This document shows, one piece after another, positions 1 to 8,800 of a DNA stretch of 11,991 nucleotides. The notes under the pieces were generated by a model. The model saw only the letters and a program-made list of their open reading frames with translations. It was not told where the DNA came from and did not search any database. Source of the stretch: Polyrhizophydium stewartii (taxonomy: Eukaryota > Chytridiomycota > Chytridiomycetes > Rhizophydiales); NCBI GenBank assembly GCA_027604665.1, contig JADGIZ010000545.1, positions 1-11,991 on the forward strand, written 5' to 3'. A program made the translations under genes and the position numbers. The stretch's first letter is position 1. The number at the start of each line of letters is the position of its first letter.

Positions 1-83
<83 letters not shown>
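1..83. repeat. CTG/CAG trinucleotide microsatellite encoding polyGln
   Basis: From 3 to 83 every triplet is CTG on the plus strand except one TTG at 69-71. On the minus strand this gives 27 Gln codons: 22 pure CAG, one CAA interruption and four CAG before the flanking Lys/Asn codons. The run continues off the left edge, so its true length is unknown. It lies in frame inside the Gln-rich CDS. Confidence 0.97.
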
Positions 84-1241
84 TTTGTTTTGCAACAGCT
101 GCTGCCGCAATTGCTCGACCGTCAGCTGGCCGTATCCAAAAGAGCTGAGCTGTGACTGCGCGAATCGCTGGAGATCGAAGGGCTCCGTCATCCTAAACTG
201 CTGCTCCAGCGAGGAAGCTGGTACAGCAGCCGATGGTGGCTGCTCATTGCCATCGCCATCGTCGATCGCAATGACCTCGGCCGCAGCGACCGCAGCGCTG
301 CTGCCGTGGCTGCTGCTGCGGCTCCTTGAGCTGCCAAGGCTGATGACGCTGCCGTTGGAGCTGATTCGATCGCCGCCGTGGTTGGCGGCAGCTTGGATAT
401 GCACCGGCGCCGACGCCAAGTGCCGCAAGCCATGGGTTGCTGGTCCAGGGTCTGCGGGCGACACGGCCGCCAATTCCGGCATCTCCAGATCGATGACGTT
501 CGGCGGACCCAACGCAACAGCATGGGCGTGGGTCTGCTGCGGCTGCTGCTGTGTATGCCACTGCATCGGCGTCTGCTGGTTCCAGAGCGACGCAGCCTGG
601 GGCGGCGGGGCGGCCGACGGCAGCGCGGGCAAGGAGGCGGTTGGCTGCGGCGTGCCCATCCACGATGAGGCCGCCGGCGATGCCGGCTGCGTCGGGCGAA
701 TATTCGCTTGCATCTGCTGCTTCATCTGCAGCATGCGCTTCTGGTGGTGCATCTGAAGCTGCTGGAGCTGCTGCTGCTGCTGGAGCTGCTGCTGCTGCTG
801 GAGCTGCTGCTGGTATCTTTGCGGCTGCTGAAGCTCCTGTGTGTGGAGAGGCTGCTGCTGGAGCTGCTGGAGTTGAAGCTGCAGAGGCTGCAGCTGCGCG
901 GCAAGCGTGTGCGCCGGCTGGGGCTGGGGCAGCTGCTGCGGGTGCTGCAGGTGCTGCGGCGCCGACAGCGGCGGGCCGCCAGCCGATGGTGGTGTGGGCC
1001 GGGCGAGCGGGGCGGCGAGCGACGGCGGCTGCCAGGTGCGGAGGGTGTGCAGGCGCTGAGGATGCGGTCCGCTCGGGGCCTGCTGCGCATGCTGCCGCAG
1101 CGCCGACGCCGGGTGCAGCTGGGCCATCGGCGGCAGCAGACGGGCGGGGCTCTGCGTCGGCGGCTGCGTGGGGTGCGGCGGCAGCGACAGCGGCGAGCGC
1201 CGGTCGTGCGGCTCGCCCGCATGGGCCTGACCGGGATGCAT
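1..1241 (-). CDS. Gln/Pro-rich polyglutamine protein, N-terminal part (3' end off window)
   Basis: I do not recognise the family. The frame opens at an ATG at 1241 (purine at -3), with an in-frame TAA about 24 bp upstream. It stays open for 413 codons to the left edge, so this is one exon or the first part of one. Residues 1-90 are Pro/His/Gln/Ala-rich. About 90-180 are Gln/Leu-rich (repeats of five Q then L) and probably helical or coiled-coil. About 180-345 are Ser/Ala/Pro-rich with a short acidic patch (IDDGDGNE). About 346-386 look helical (residues such as EPFDLQRFAQ and LTVEQLRQQL), leading into a Q run from residue 387 to 413 and beyond. Low complexity of this kind is common in transcriptional and RNA-binding regulators, but no DNA-binding or enzymatic domain is visible, so no function is assigned. 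Its ATG lies only 76 bp after the stop of the ABC transporter gene on the same strand. Confidence 0.8.
762..812. repeat. 18-bp tandem repeat, about 2.8 copies, encoding (L)QQQQQ units
   Basis: The plus-strand unit is CTGGAG followed by four CTG triplets. It starts at 762 and 780, with a partial third copy at 798. Read on the minus strand it encodes repeated blocks of five Gln separated by Leu (CTC) within the Gln/Leu-rich segment, which suggests growth by slippage of a CAG-rich stretch. Confidence 0.85.
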
Positions 1242-1317
1242 GGCTTTGCGGGGAAAAGTGGTTTATGGGACGACATCCGGCTGGGGTTCATGTGCGCGGG
1301 CGGGCCTCGACGGCCGC
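1242..1317. other. 76-bp spacer between ABC transporter stop and polyQ gene start
   Basis: This spacer would have to hold the 3' UTR and polyadenylation site of the ABC transporter gene as well as the 5' UTR, and perhaps the promoter, of the Gln-rich gene. I see no AATAAA on the minus strand; CATAAA (within CCCATAAACC, around 1261-1270) is the closest match. No TATA element is visible. Transcripts of the two genes probably overlap. Confidence 0.6.
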
Positions 1318-4300
1318 TCACTCTGCGGGCCGCGAGCCCGCAGCAGCGAGATCGGCGTAGTCTGGCGACGTCCGGAGCAGCTCCGCATGCGTGCCCGACG
1401 CCACGACCCGTCCGCCCGTGAGCACGTGGATGCAGTCGGCATCGCGGATCGTCTCGAGGCGGTGCGTGACGACCAGCAGCCCCTTGCCGCGCTCTGTGGA
1501 CGGCCGCGCTCGGCCGGTCAGCACGCCGCCCAGGCAGCACGCCGCACGCCCGGCACGCCGGGCCGCGCCGACACCCACCCCGTGCGTGGCTCTCGAGCGC
1601 CGAAATCACGGTCCCCTCGTTCTCAGTGTCCAAGGCGCTGCCAAGGCCGTGACGTCAGTGGCTTCGCAGCACGCCGCGCGGCTCAGCACACCGACGCACC
1701 TTGTGGCCTCGTCGAGTACAATCAGCGACGGGTCCAGCAGGTAGAGGCGCGCGATCGCAAGGCGCTGGCGTTGGCCGCCAGACAGCAACGAGCCCTGCAC
1801 ACAGAGGCATGTGTTATCGGTGCACTGCGCTCGGCCATGGCGCCACTGCCGGCCAGGTATCCCCCACCCGCTCGCCGACACGAGTGTCGTAGCCGTCAGG
1901 GAGCCCGACGATGAAGTCGTGTGCGCTGGCCATGCGCGCCGCCCCCTCAATGTCCTCGATCGAGGCGTCGGGCCGGCCGTATGCAATGTTGGCGCGCACG
2001 CTCGTGTCAAAGAGGTCCGGGAACTGCGGCACCACGCCAATGCGGCTTCTCAGCTCGGCAACGTCCCAGTCCCGCAGATCCTTCCTGTCCATCGTCACGC
2101 TTCCGCGCTGCGGATCATAAAAGCGCTGCACCAGGCCGAGCACCGACGACTTGCCGCTCCCCGTTGGACCCACGAGTGCCACCTTTTGGCCGGGTGCAAC
2201 CTCCACCGAGATATCGACGATCGCCGGCGCATCGAGCGAGCCCGAGTACGAGAAGGTAACGTCGCTCACGCGAACACCGCCAAAGGGCCGTCGGCCGGCA
2301 TCTGCCGTCGCTGCGTGCGACCTGGCACTGGTAGGCAGCGCGCGGATAGTCGGCGTGCTGTCAAGAATGTCGAACACAGTCTGTACAGCCACGGCAGCCG
2401 GTCCAAGTGCATATGCGACACTGTTGAGCAGCTGATTGGCACTGATGGCCGTCAACGTGATCGTCACCAGCGCAACCAGGACCTGCTCGTTGGTTGCCCA
2501 GCCGCGCAGCATGATCGTGCCGCCTGCATAGAGCCCCAGGCTGAAAACGACGATGATCAGCGACTCGACGAGGCCCTGGCCCAACGACACGACAAACTGG
2601 TGCCGCGCATTGCTTCTAGCAAAGTCGGACAAGATCCGGTCGTACTGCATCTCGAAATGGCGCTGCTTGCCGAGCAGCGTGATCGTCTGCAGCTTGGTGA
2701 TGACCTCGGACGTGAAGCGCGTCGCCTCCTGCAGTCGCTGTTGGTGCGCGCGCGCGAAGCTCTCGGACAGCCGTGCTTGCGCAGCTCCGATCACGACAAT
2801 CAACGGCAGCGGCAAGACCATGACGACGGCCATGTGCCAAGAGTTGGTGAGGCCAATGTACATTCCCGCACCGAGGTTCATGGTCGAACGCATGATATCT
2901 GCAAACAGATTGCCCGACACGACGCCAATCTTCTCCGAGTTCTCGGACAGCGCGATGCCCAGGTTCGTCGGCGAGTTGGCTGGCCTCGAGAAAAAGGCCA
3001 TGTCCTGGAAGACAATGTGCGAGAAGAGCTTTCGGCGCAGCTTGGTCATGTTGCGCGATTCGGCAAAGCCAAAGCCCGTTGCGTTCATGACAGCTGCCGC
3101 GAGCGAGATGACGCCAATCAAAAGGATCATAAGTGCCCAGAAGTTGGTTGACGCTGTGATCTCGCCACCCGTCGGTAGTGCGTAGCCCGCAACGACCTTG
3201 CCAATCACAAAGCCCTGCATCGGAGCTTGCAGCCCCTCGAGCGTGCCACCGAGATATCCGAGCAGCAGAAACTTCCACTCGGCGTGAGTGAGGGTCCACA
3301 CACGCCGAAAGAACTTTTTCGAGCGCGCAAGGCGGGTGCGCCAGTCGTCTGGAACGTCGGGCTTGGCTGGATCCTGGACAGCTGCGTCCGAAAGCGATAC
3401 GCGCACGTCTGCCTTGGACGCAGCCGCGTTGACAGAGGGAGCAGACGCTGCTCCAGCGCTGTCGGAGGCCGCGCCGTTTTTGGAGTCAGCCTTGCCACTG
3501 CTTGTGCTCGGAGTGCTTTGCGTGCGGTCATGATGCTCAAGGAAACCAGAAAAGAGCGACGGCGCGGCAGCAAGCTGCGCAAATGTGCCGTCCTCGGCAA
3601 TCGACCCGTCTTTGAGCACAATGATGCGCGAAAAGCTGGACAGCGAAGCCACGCGGTGCGAGATGCACAGGACAGTCTTGCCAGCGCGCTCGCGCAGGAT
3701 GTTTCCGAGCACAGTGTGCTCCGTCTGCGCGTCGAGCGCGCTGGTCGCCTCATCCAGAATCAGGAAGCCATCCTCTGCGCCAAGGAGAGCGCGGGCAATG
3801 GCGATTCTCTGCCGAGCCAGCCTTGGTCAGTTTCTCAAATCGACTAGTGCGGGATGGCGACGGCTGTCACCTGGATCTGGCCGCCACTAAGCGACGTGTG
3901 GACGCCCGAGACCTGCGCGTCGTATCCGCCCTCGAGGCTCCCAATAAACTCGGACGCCTGCGACAGCTCGCACATGCGCTTAATCACGGACATCGGAACG
4001 CTGGAGGAGTTGCGGTGAGCGCCGAGGGCGACGTTCTGGCGCAATGTGCCGTCAAAAAGCTCTGCGCTCTGGCTGTTGCGACTGTGTGTCAGTACTCAGC
4101 AGGAGCTCAAAGGCCGAAGATACCATACCTCGCAATGCCAAAGTGCGCGCGGAGCCAGTCGAGACTGATGCCGTTGATGTCTGTGCCGTCGATCAGGATC
4201 TTGCCCGACTCTGGCGCGTATAAGCCCGTGAGCAGATGCAGGATCGTCGACTTGCCGCAGCCGCTTTGGCCAACGAGCGCGACATGCTCTCCCGGCTGGA

Positions 4301-5681
4301 TCTCGAGGCTGACGTCTTGCAGCACCCACCGATTGATACGCGACGGATACCTGTGCGGCCAGGGATGGCATCAGTTGGTGGCTGGCTGTGCGGGCCTTGG
4401 CGACATCGCCGACACACCTGAACCACACGTTCCTGAACTCAATATGGCCAAGGAAGCCCATGGGCTGCACACCTTCGCGCTCATACGCTTCGCGCCGCAG
4501 TTCCTCAATCTGGTCGGCGAGGGTGGTGAGGACGTGCAACGCATACTGGATGTCGCGGCTCGCCTGGCCGATGTTGCCGATGGCCGTGATGCCCACTGCG
4601 ATCTGTGTGAACGTGTTGAGGACATCGCCCGGGGTGATGGAGCCCGACGCTACGAGCCTGCCACCAACAAAGAACGAGACCGCAAATGCCAGGAACATGG
4701 TGAGCGAGTACATACCCCAGCCGATGCCGCTGAAGACGGCGACGGCCCGGCGTGTGCTCGCGGCGCTCTCGAGGCGCTCCGAGTACCGTTCCGCCTCGGC
4801 GCTCTGGCGGTTGAATGCCATGACGGTCTTGATGGCCATGAGGACTTCGTGGGCGACCTGGCCCGCGCCGCGGTACGACTCGGCGAGCTTGCGGTCGTAA
4901 ATGCCCGAGTTGTGGTGCATGTAGCCAAGCACGCCTCCGGCAAGCGGGAAGACGGCGAGGATGGCGAGCGACAGCGCGACGCTGCTGCGCAGTGCCAGCG
5001 CCATGCCGAGCAGGCAGACGGCCAGGTTGCGGACGACCCACGGCACCTTGTCGGCAATCACGGCCTCGACGCGGTCGATCTCGTTGTTCATGTTGTGCAC
5101 CAGCTGCGTGGACGGGTTGGCACGCCGCCACTCGGGGTCGGACGTGGTCAAGGCGGCCATGTACCGCCTGCGCAGCGACTAGCCGCCGGCCCCGGTGCGT
5201 GTCAGCCACGGCGCACGGCATCGCCAATGACCAGCGCCCGGTCGCAGGAAGTGGCCCTGCCCTGCCCTCCGCGCGCACGAGGCCGACGCACCTGGACCTC
5301 CAGCTGGGCGATGAGCTTGAAGACAAACGACTGCGCAAAAGACAGCAGCCAAGCGGCGGCGGCGAGCACGGCGGCATACACCAGCAGCCCATGCAGCGCC
5401 GCCGTGAACGCCGCGGCGTCGTGCGTCGTCGCGAACGCCGAGAAGGTCTCCGTGAAGAGGCCGAGCAGCAGGTTGCGCATGGGCTGCACGCTGCCCTCGA
5501 GCACCGACACCAGCGCGGCGGCCGCGAGCATCGCCCGCACGCGCACGGGGACCAGGCCGAGCGGCGTCGTGCGGCCCGCGTCGTCGCCGTGCGCGCGCGG
5601 CCGCCTGCGTCTGAGGGCGGCCGGCGGGGACCGGCCAGTCTCGCTGTCGCGCGGTGTGGTCAGCAGCGGCCGTGCCTCCAT
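1318..5681 (-). CDS. Full-length ABC exporter, ABCB/MDR (P-glycoprotein) type, 8 exons, 1,281 aa
   Basis: An ATP-driven exporter with the order TMD1-NBD1-linker-TMD2-NBD2, predicted in the plasma membrane or an endomembrane; the substrate cannot be read from the sequence. Inferred exons, 5' to 3': 5681-5292, 5178-4418, 4350-4129, 4072-3871, 3808-1868, 1794-1700, 1637-1579, 1493-1318. Together they total 3,846 bp with all phases consistent, ending in TGA. NBD1 has Walker [10 protein letters not shown] (411-419), Q-loop Q459, LSGGQ (519-523), Walker B ending ILDE (E545), SALD, and H-loop H576. NBD2 has GPTGSGKSS (1072-1080), Q1120, LSGGQ (1176-1180), VLDE (E1201), and H1234. Both sites therefore look catalytically complete. 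Residues 619-682 are a Ser/Ala-rich linker. Length matches the usual value of about 1,280 aa for full ABCB proteins. The first segment after a polar N-terminus of about 45 residues is TM1. The only oddity is a degraded X-loop in NBD1. Exon joins are inferred; family assignment is near certain. Confidence 0.95.
1494..1578 (-). other. Intron 7 of the ABC transporter gene (85 bp, phase 1)
   Basis: Donor GTGGGT follows CGG-G, and the acceptor is TCCACAG before AGCGCGGC. A CTGACC word lies in the second half. The join gives SHAR-E-RGKG and leads straight into the NBD2 H-loop segment LLVVTHR. Confidence 0.88.
1638..1699 (-). other. Intron 6 of the ABC transporter gene (62 bp, phase 2)
   Basis: Donor ACAAG/GTGCGT and acceptor TTGGCAG/CGCC. 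CTGACG lies about 25 nt before the acceptor. The join restores DEAT-S-ALD, the conserved Walker B/D-loop of NBD2, which fixes both sites. Confidence 0.93.
1795..1867 (-). other. Intron 5 of the ABC transporter gene (73 bp, phase 0)
   Basis: Donor GAGCGG/GTGGGG and acceptor TGTGCAG/GGC. The join gives [12 protein letters not shown], the canonical X-loop and signature motif of NBD2. No clear CTGAC word is present. Confidence 0.92.
3809..3870 (-). other. Intron 4 of the ABC transporter gene (62 bp, phase 0)
   Basis: Donor ATCCAG/GTGACA and acceptor CTCGGCAG/AGA, with CTGACC upstream of the acceptor. The join gives [15 protein letters not shown], the NBD1 signature helix. Reading through meets a TAG. 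Confidence 0.93.
4073..4128 (-). other. Intron 3 of the ABC transporter gene (56 bp, phase 2), with tandem acceptors
   Basis: Donor GCGAG/GTATGG and preferred acceptor CGCAACAG/CCAG, giving [13 protein letters not shown], which aligns without gaps to the ABCB Q-loop pattern. A second AG 9 nt upstream (ACACAG, exon start 4081) also stays in frame and would insert three residues before the Q-loop. A CTGACA word precedes both. Confidence 0.85.
4351..4417 (-). other. Intron 2 of the ABC transporter gene (67 bp, phase 2)
   Basis: Donor TTCAG/GTGTGT and acceptor CCGCACAG/GTAT, with CTGATG upstream. The join gives [17 protein letters not shown], placing the A-loop Tyr (Y385) just ahead of Walker A. 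Confidence 0.92.
5179..5291 (-). other. Intron 1 of the ABC transporter gene (113 bp, phase 0)
   Basis: Donor GTCCAG/GTGCGT and acceptor GGCGGCTAG/TCG, with CTGACA 23-25 nt before the acceptor. The join gives AQLEVQ-SLRRRYM, matching the helix that follows TM2 in ABC exporters. Confidence 0.85.
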
Positions 5682-5845
5682 CGGGTTGCGGAGAGCTGGA
5701 GAGAGCTCGACCAGTCGGGAAGTGCGTGGCTGGGCGCCTGGCTTGGCCGGTCGGGCGGATCAGTACATCAATCGATTGTGGCGGCCACATCTGGAGACAG
5801 CTCGAGAAGGTAGCCGTCATTGACGATGTGGCTCGATGGGGAGCT
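5682..5845. other. 164-bp spacer between CatSper-like gene stop and ABC transporter start
   Basis: The spacer presumably holds the 3' UTR of the upstream gene and the promoter and 5' UTR of the ABC transporter. I see no canonical AATAAA or TATA box on the minus strand. The one compact symmetric element is the 10-bp perfect palindrome listed separately. Confidence 0.5.
5769..5778. promoter_or_regulatory. 10-bp perfect palindrome CAATCGATTG upstream of the ABC transporter
   Basis: CAATCGATTG is its own reverse complement and sits about 90 bp upstream of the transporter ATG. It could be a dimeric factor site. Palindromes of this length also occur by chance, so the regulatory reading is only a suggestion. 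Confidence 0.2.
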
Positions 5846-8800
5846 TCATTCGCGGCCTTTGTTGGACCGCTTGGTGCTTCGCAGGCGCAACTTGGACATG
5901 GACGACATCGAGCCCATGGCGTTGCCGCCGACGGCCTCCTCGTCCGTGTCGATATCAAGCTCGGCGGCGATCTGGTCGTCAATGCCGCCTCCCACCGCGC
6001 GGACGTCATCTTCGTCATCGTCGTCGTCGTCGAAGATGTCGTGTTGTTCAACAAGCCGGCCTTCAGCGATCGCGCCGCCAAGGCGGCCGTTGCCGCGCAG
6101 GCCGTCGCCTCGGCCATTGCCGTCGCTACCCTCATCGTCTTCGGTAATCACGGGCTGCTCTTGTGAGCGCCGCCGCGTTGTGCGTCGCGCACCGTCGAGG
6201 CCGTAAACGGGCCGGCCAAACGGATCTTGGTCGTCGTCCTCCTCCTCTTCCTCGGGAATGTCGTCGGTCGTGCGATGGCGGATGATGCTGGGCGTGTATC
6301 CCGGCATGCCAGAACTGAGTCCGCCGTGCGAGCCGCCCATGCCACCGTCGCCAGCGTACCCGTCGCCCACGGCCGCTGAGTCCGCGCCGTCATTCGCGCC
6401 TACCCCTGTCGCACCGCGATAGGTGCCGTCGCTGAAAGCCGCAGATCCCTGTCCAGCAGAGCCAGCCCCAGCACCGTACGTATAGCTGCCAACAGCTGCC
6501 GAGCCATTGAATACAACACCTCCGCCTCCAAGGTACGCTCCGGCGTTCATGCCGCCTTTGCTCGACGGACGCTTGCTGGGCGAGGTGTACGAGGGCCGCA
6601 CGGTCGACGAGAACATGCCAAAGTCGTCGTCACTGGGTCCAACACGACCAAACGTGCGCCACTCGACGTATCGCTCGACCAAGATACCCACAATGAGAGC
6701 CAGGATGCAGATTGCTGTTGTGCCAAAGATGGCCATTGACGAAGCGACCAAGCTCGGCGAGATGTTGTAGAGCCGCACGACCATGCGCGCTGTGAGGTTG
6801 CAGTACGTCTCGCGCACCGGGAGGGTGTACGAGAATACTTCTGGGTCGGCAGCAACTTCAAGCACAAAGTAAAACGACGGCGACTGGGGCGTTGGGAGGA
6901 TATCGCTGCACGGACTCTTGCGATGGCACGCCCAGCGCAGACCGGTGCTTGGACTCAAGATAGCACGTCCGTTATGCGTTGCGGAGTTGTCGGCCATCCA
7001 CACGAGCGAGTTGACGTCGGCGCCGCTGATCGGATTGATGGCTGCGATCTCGTCGTCAGAGTACATGGCGATTGCATCGAGCGACTTGCCGCCGCCGACG
7101 ATCCGTGCGAGGTAGTTATTCATCAGCGGCATGTCGACGCCGAGGAGCTGGTCGCGAATGGCAAGCTTGGGAATATACTGCTCGTCAAACAGTATGCACG
7201 GCACGGTGTTGAGCTCATCGTAGCACACCCACGCCGAGTGCGACTGGTCCGAAAACACAAGCTCCTTGTGCAGCGGACAGCCCGCATACACTGCGATGCT
7301 GACAGTGTTGGATCCCTGTGCCAGAGTCCGTCAGCATGCTCTGTAACAAAGAAGATCTTGCCGAGCGACGCTTCACCCACCGTTTCGGAATCGAGCGCGC
7401 AGCCGAGCGAGCTGCCGACCAGAGTCATCGAGATGGCTGTGGGCAGGTACGGAGTCCCTGTCATCTGCGTCCCCGCAAGGCCAAGATCGACGACAAACAC
7501 GCTGTACGTGACCGTGTTTGTTTCGACATCGATGTGTCGCTTAGTCTCGACTTGGACAAAGCTGGAGCTGCTCGAGCGGGTGTTGAGCTTGACGGCACTC
7601 AAACTTGCCGACGCCTTGAGAACGACATCAAATGAAAAGGACTCCCACTTGTCGAGGAAAATGGCCTGGGGGATTGTTGGCAATGCGACGATGCTCTCGT
7701 CGATGGCGGGGATGGTTTTGTTTTCCACGGCGCGGACCGGCACGCGCAAGCTTCGCAGCTTGTGAGGTGTCGGCGAGTATCTAAACGATGCGCCGCTGAT
7801 GGGGCATGCAAGGCTGTTGGCCATCTCAGAAAAGCCGACAATGTCTGCATATGCCACCTGGCCGCGCGAGACGGTTGCAGATCCGCCCGATACAGCGCTG
7901 TAGCTGAGCGAGAGTTCAAAGAGCCTTCCGTTGCTGTCAAAAAACGGCACATAGGTAAGGCTTCCGCTTCCAGCAGCCCGTGCGCGAGCAAGCGGAATAA
8001 GACGGCTGGATCCCGCCTTGCCGAGCCAAAGCTGGTTGTCCGAGGTCTCGATTGCAAACGCGCCAGACGGCGTGCTTGAGATGGCTGTGACGGTGTTGAC
8101 GCCGAAGCCGCGTGCGTAGAACATCGTATCGCCTAAGTTGGGGCTGTAGAAGAGTGCATTACCATACACAAACAAGCTGGGAGACACGCCGGCGTGGAAT
8201 GCGATGCGAGTGAGTGTAACAGACTGCGTCGATCCCAGCGTCAGTAGGCCCGAGAAGGCATCAGTGACGTCCAAAGTGATGTTCCAGATCCGCTGGAACG
8301 GCGTGAGTCCTGTGTTCTCTGTGACTGTTGAGATGGGCGTCAGTGTAATGCGCAGACGCGGGAGAGGCCAGGATCCACACTCACAAGCCGGCACCGCTGT
8401 CGGAAAGCAGAACACCAGCGACCACGCTCGCGTGTCGACTGTGTACTTGGCCAGGTAGTACGCGGCGCCTGACTGAACCAAGAAGAACACGGCGCGCGGG
8501 CCTGTGCTTGGCGCGGCTGCATCCAGGACGGCGACAGACGCCGACGGAAACAACGCCGCCTTGAGCGAGTTATTTCTGGAATCCTGCACGGCTACGGTCA
8601 GTATCCAAGAGAACGGGACGCTGGAATATGTCATGGGAACGCACGAGAAGCTCGGCCACGGCGAATCCTTCGGCGCGCAGCCACCATGCACGCCCAGCAT
8701 CGGTCCCAGATCCGATGAACACGATGGGGGACCAAAGCGAGGCGTTGGCAGGCGGCTGTTGCGTTGGCACCGACATGCGCGAGATGCAGCTGCTGAGGAT

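Noticed and set aside
722..1633. Minus-strand frame with a long Ser/Arg run
   Set aside because: It is CAG-rich DNA read one base off (AGC = Ser). Only its first residues ([13 protein letters not shown]) are real, as ABC transporter exon 7; the rest crosses two genes.
1811..3151. 446-codon open frame on the plus strand
   Set aside because: It is an antisense shadow of the long TMD2/NBD2 exon, with no hydrophobic segments or known motifs.
1318..5681. ABC transporter as a frameshifted pseudogene or as several half-transporters
   Set aside because: Every frame change coincides with GT-AG signals and restores a conserved motif exactly, giving one continuous 1,281-residue protein with both nucleotide sites intact.
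3823..5823. 666-codon open frame on the plus strand opposite the ABC transporter
   Set aside because: It lies antisense to transporter exons and introns and its translation shows no domain, with Arg/Ala/Asp-rich composition typical of the reverse of GC-rich coding DNA. The minus strand has unmistakable ABC motifs here.
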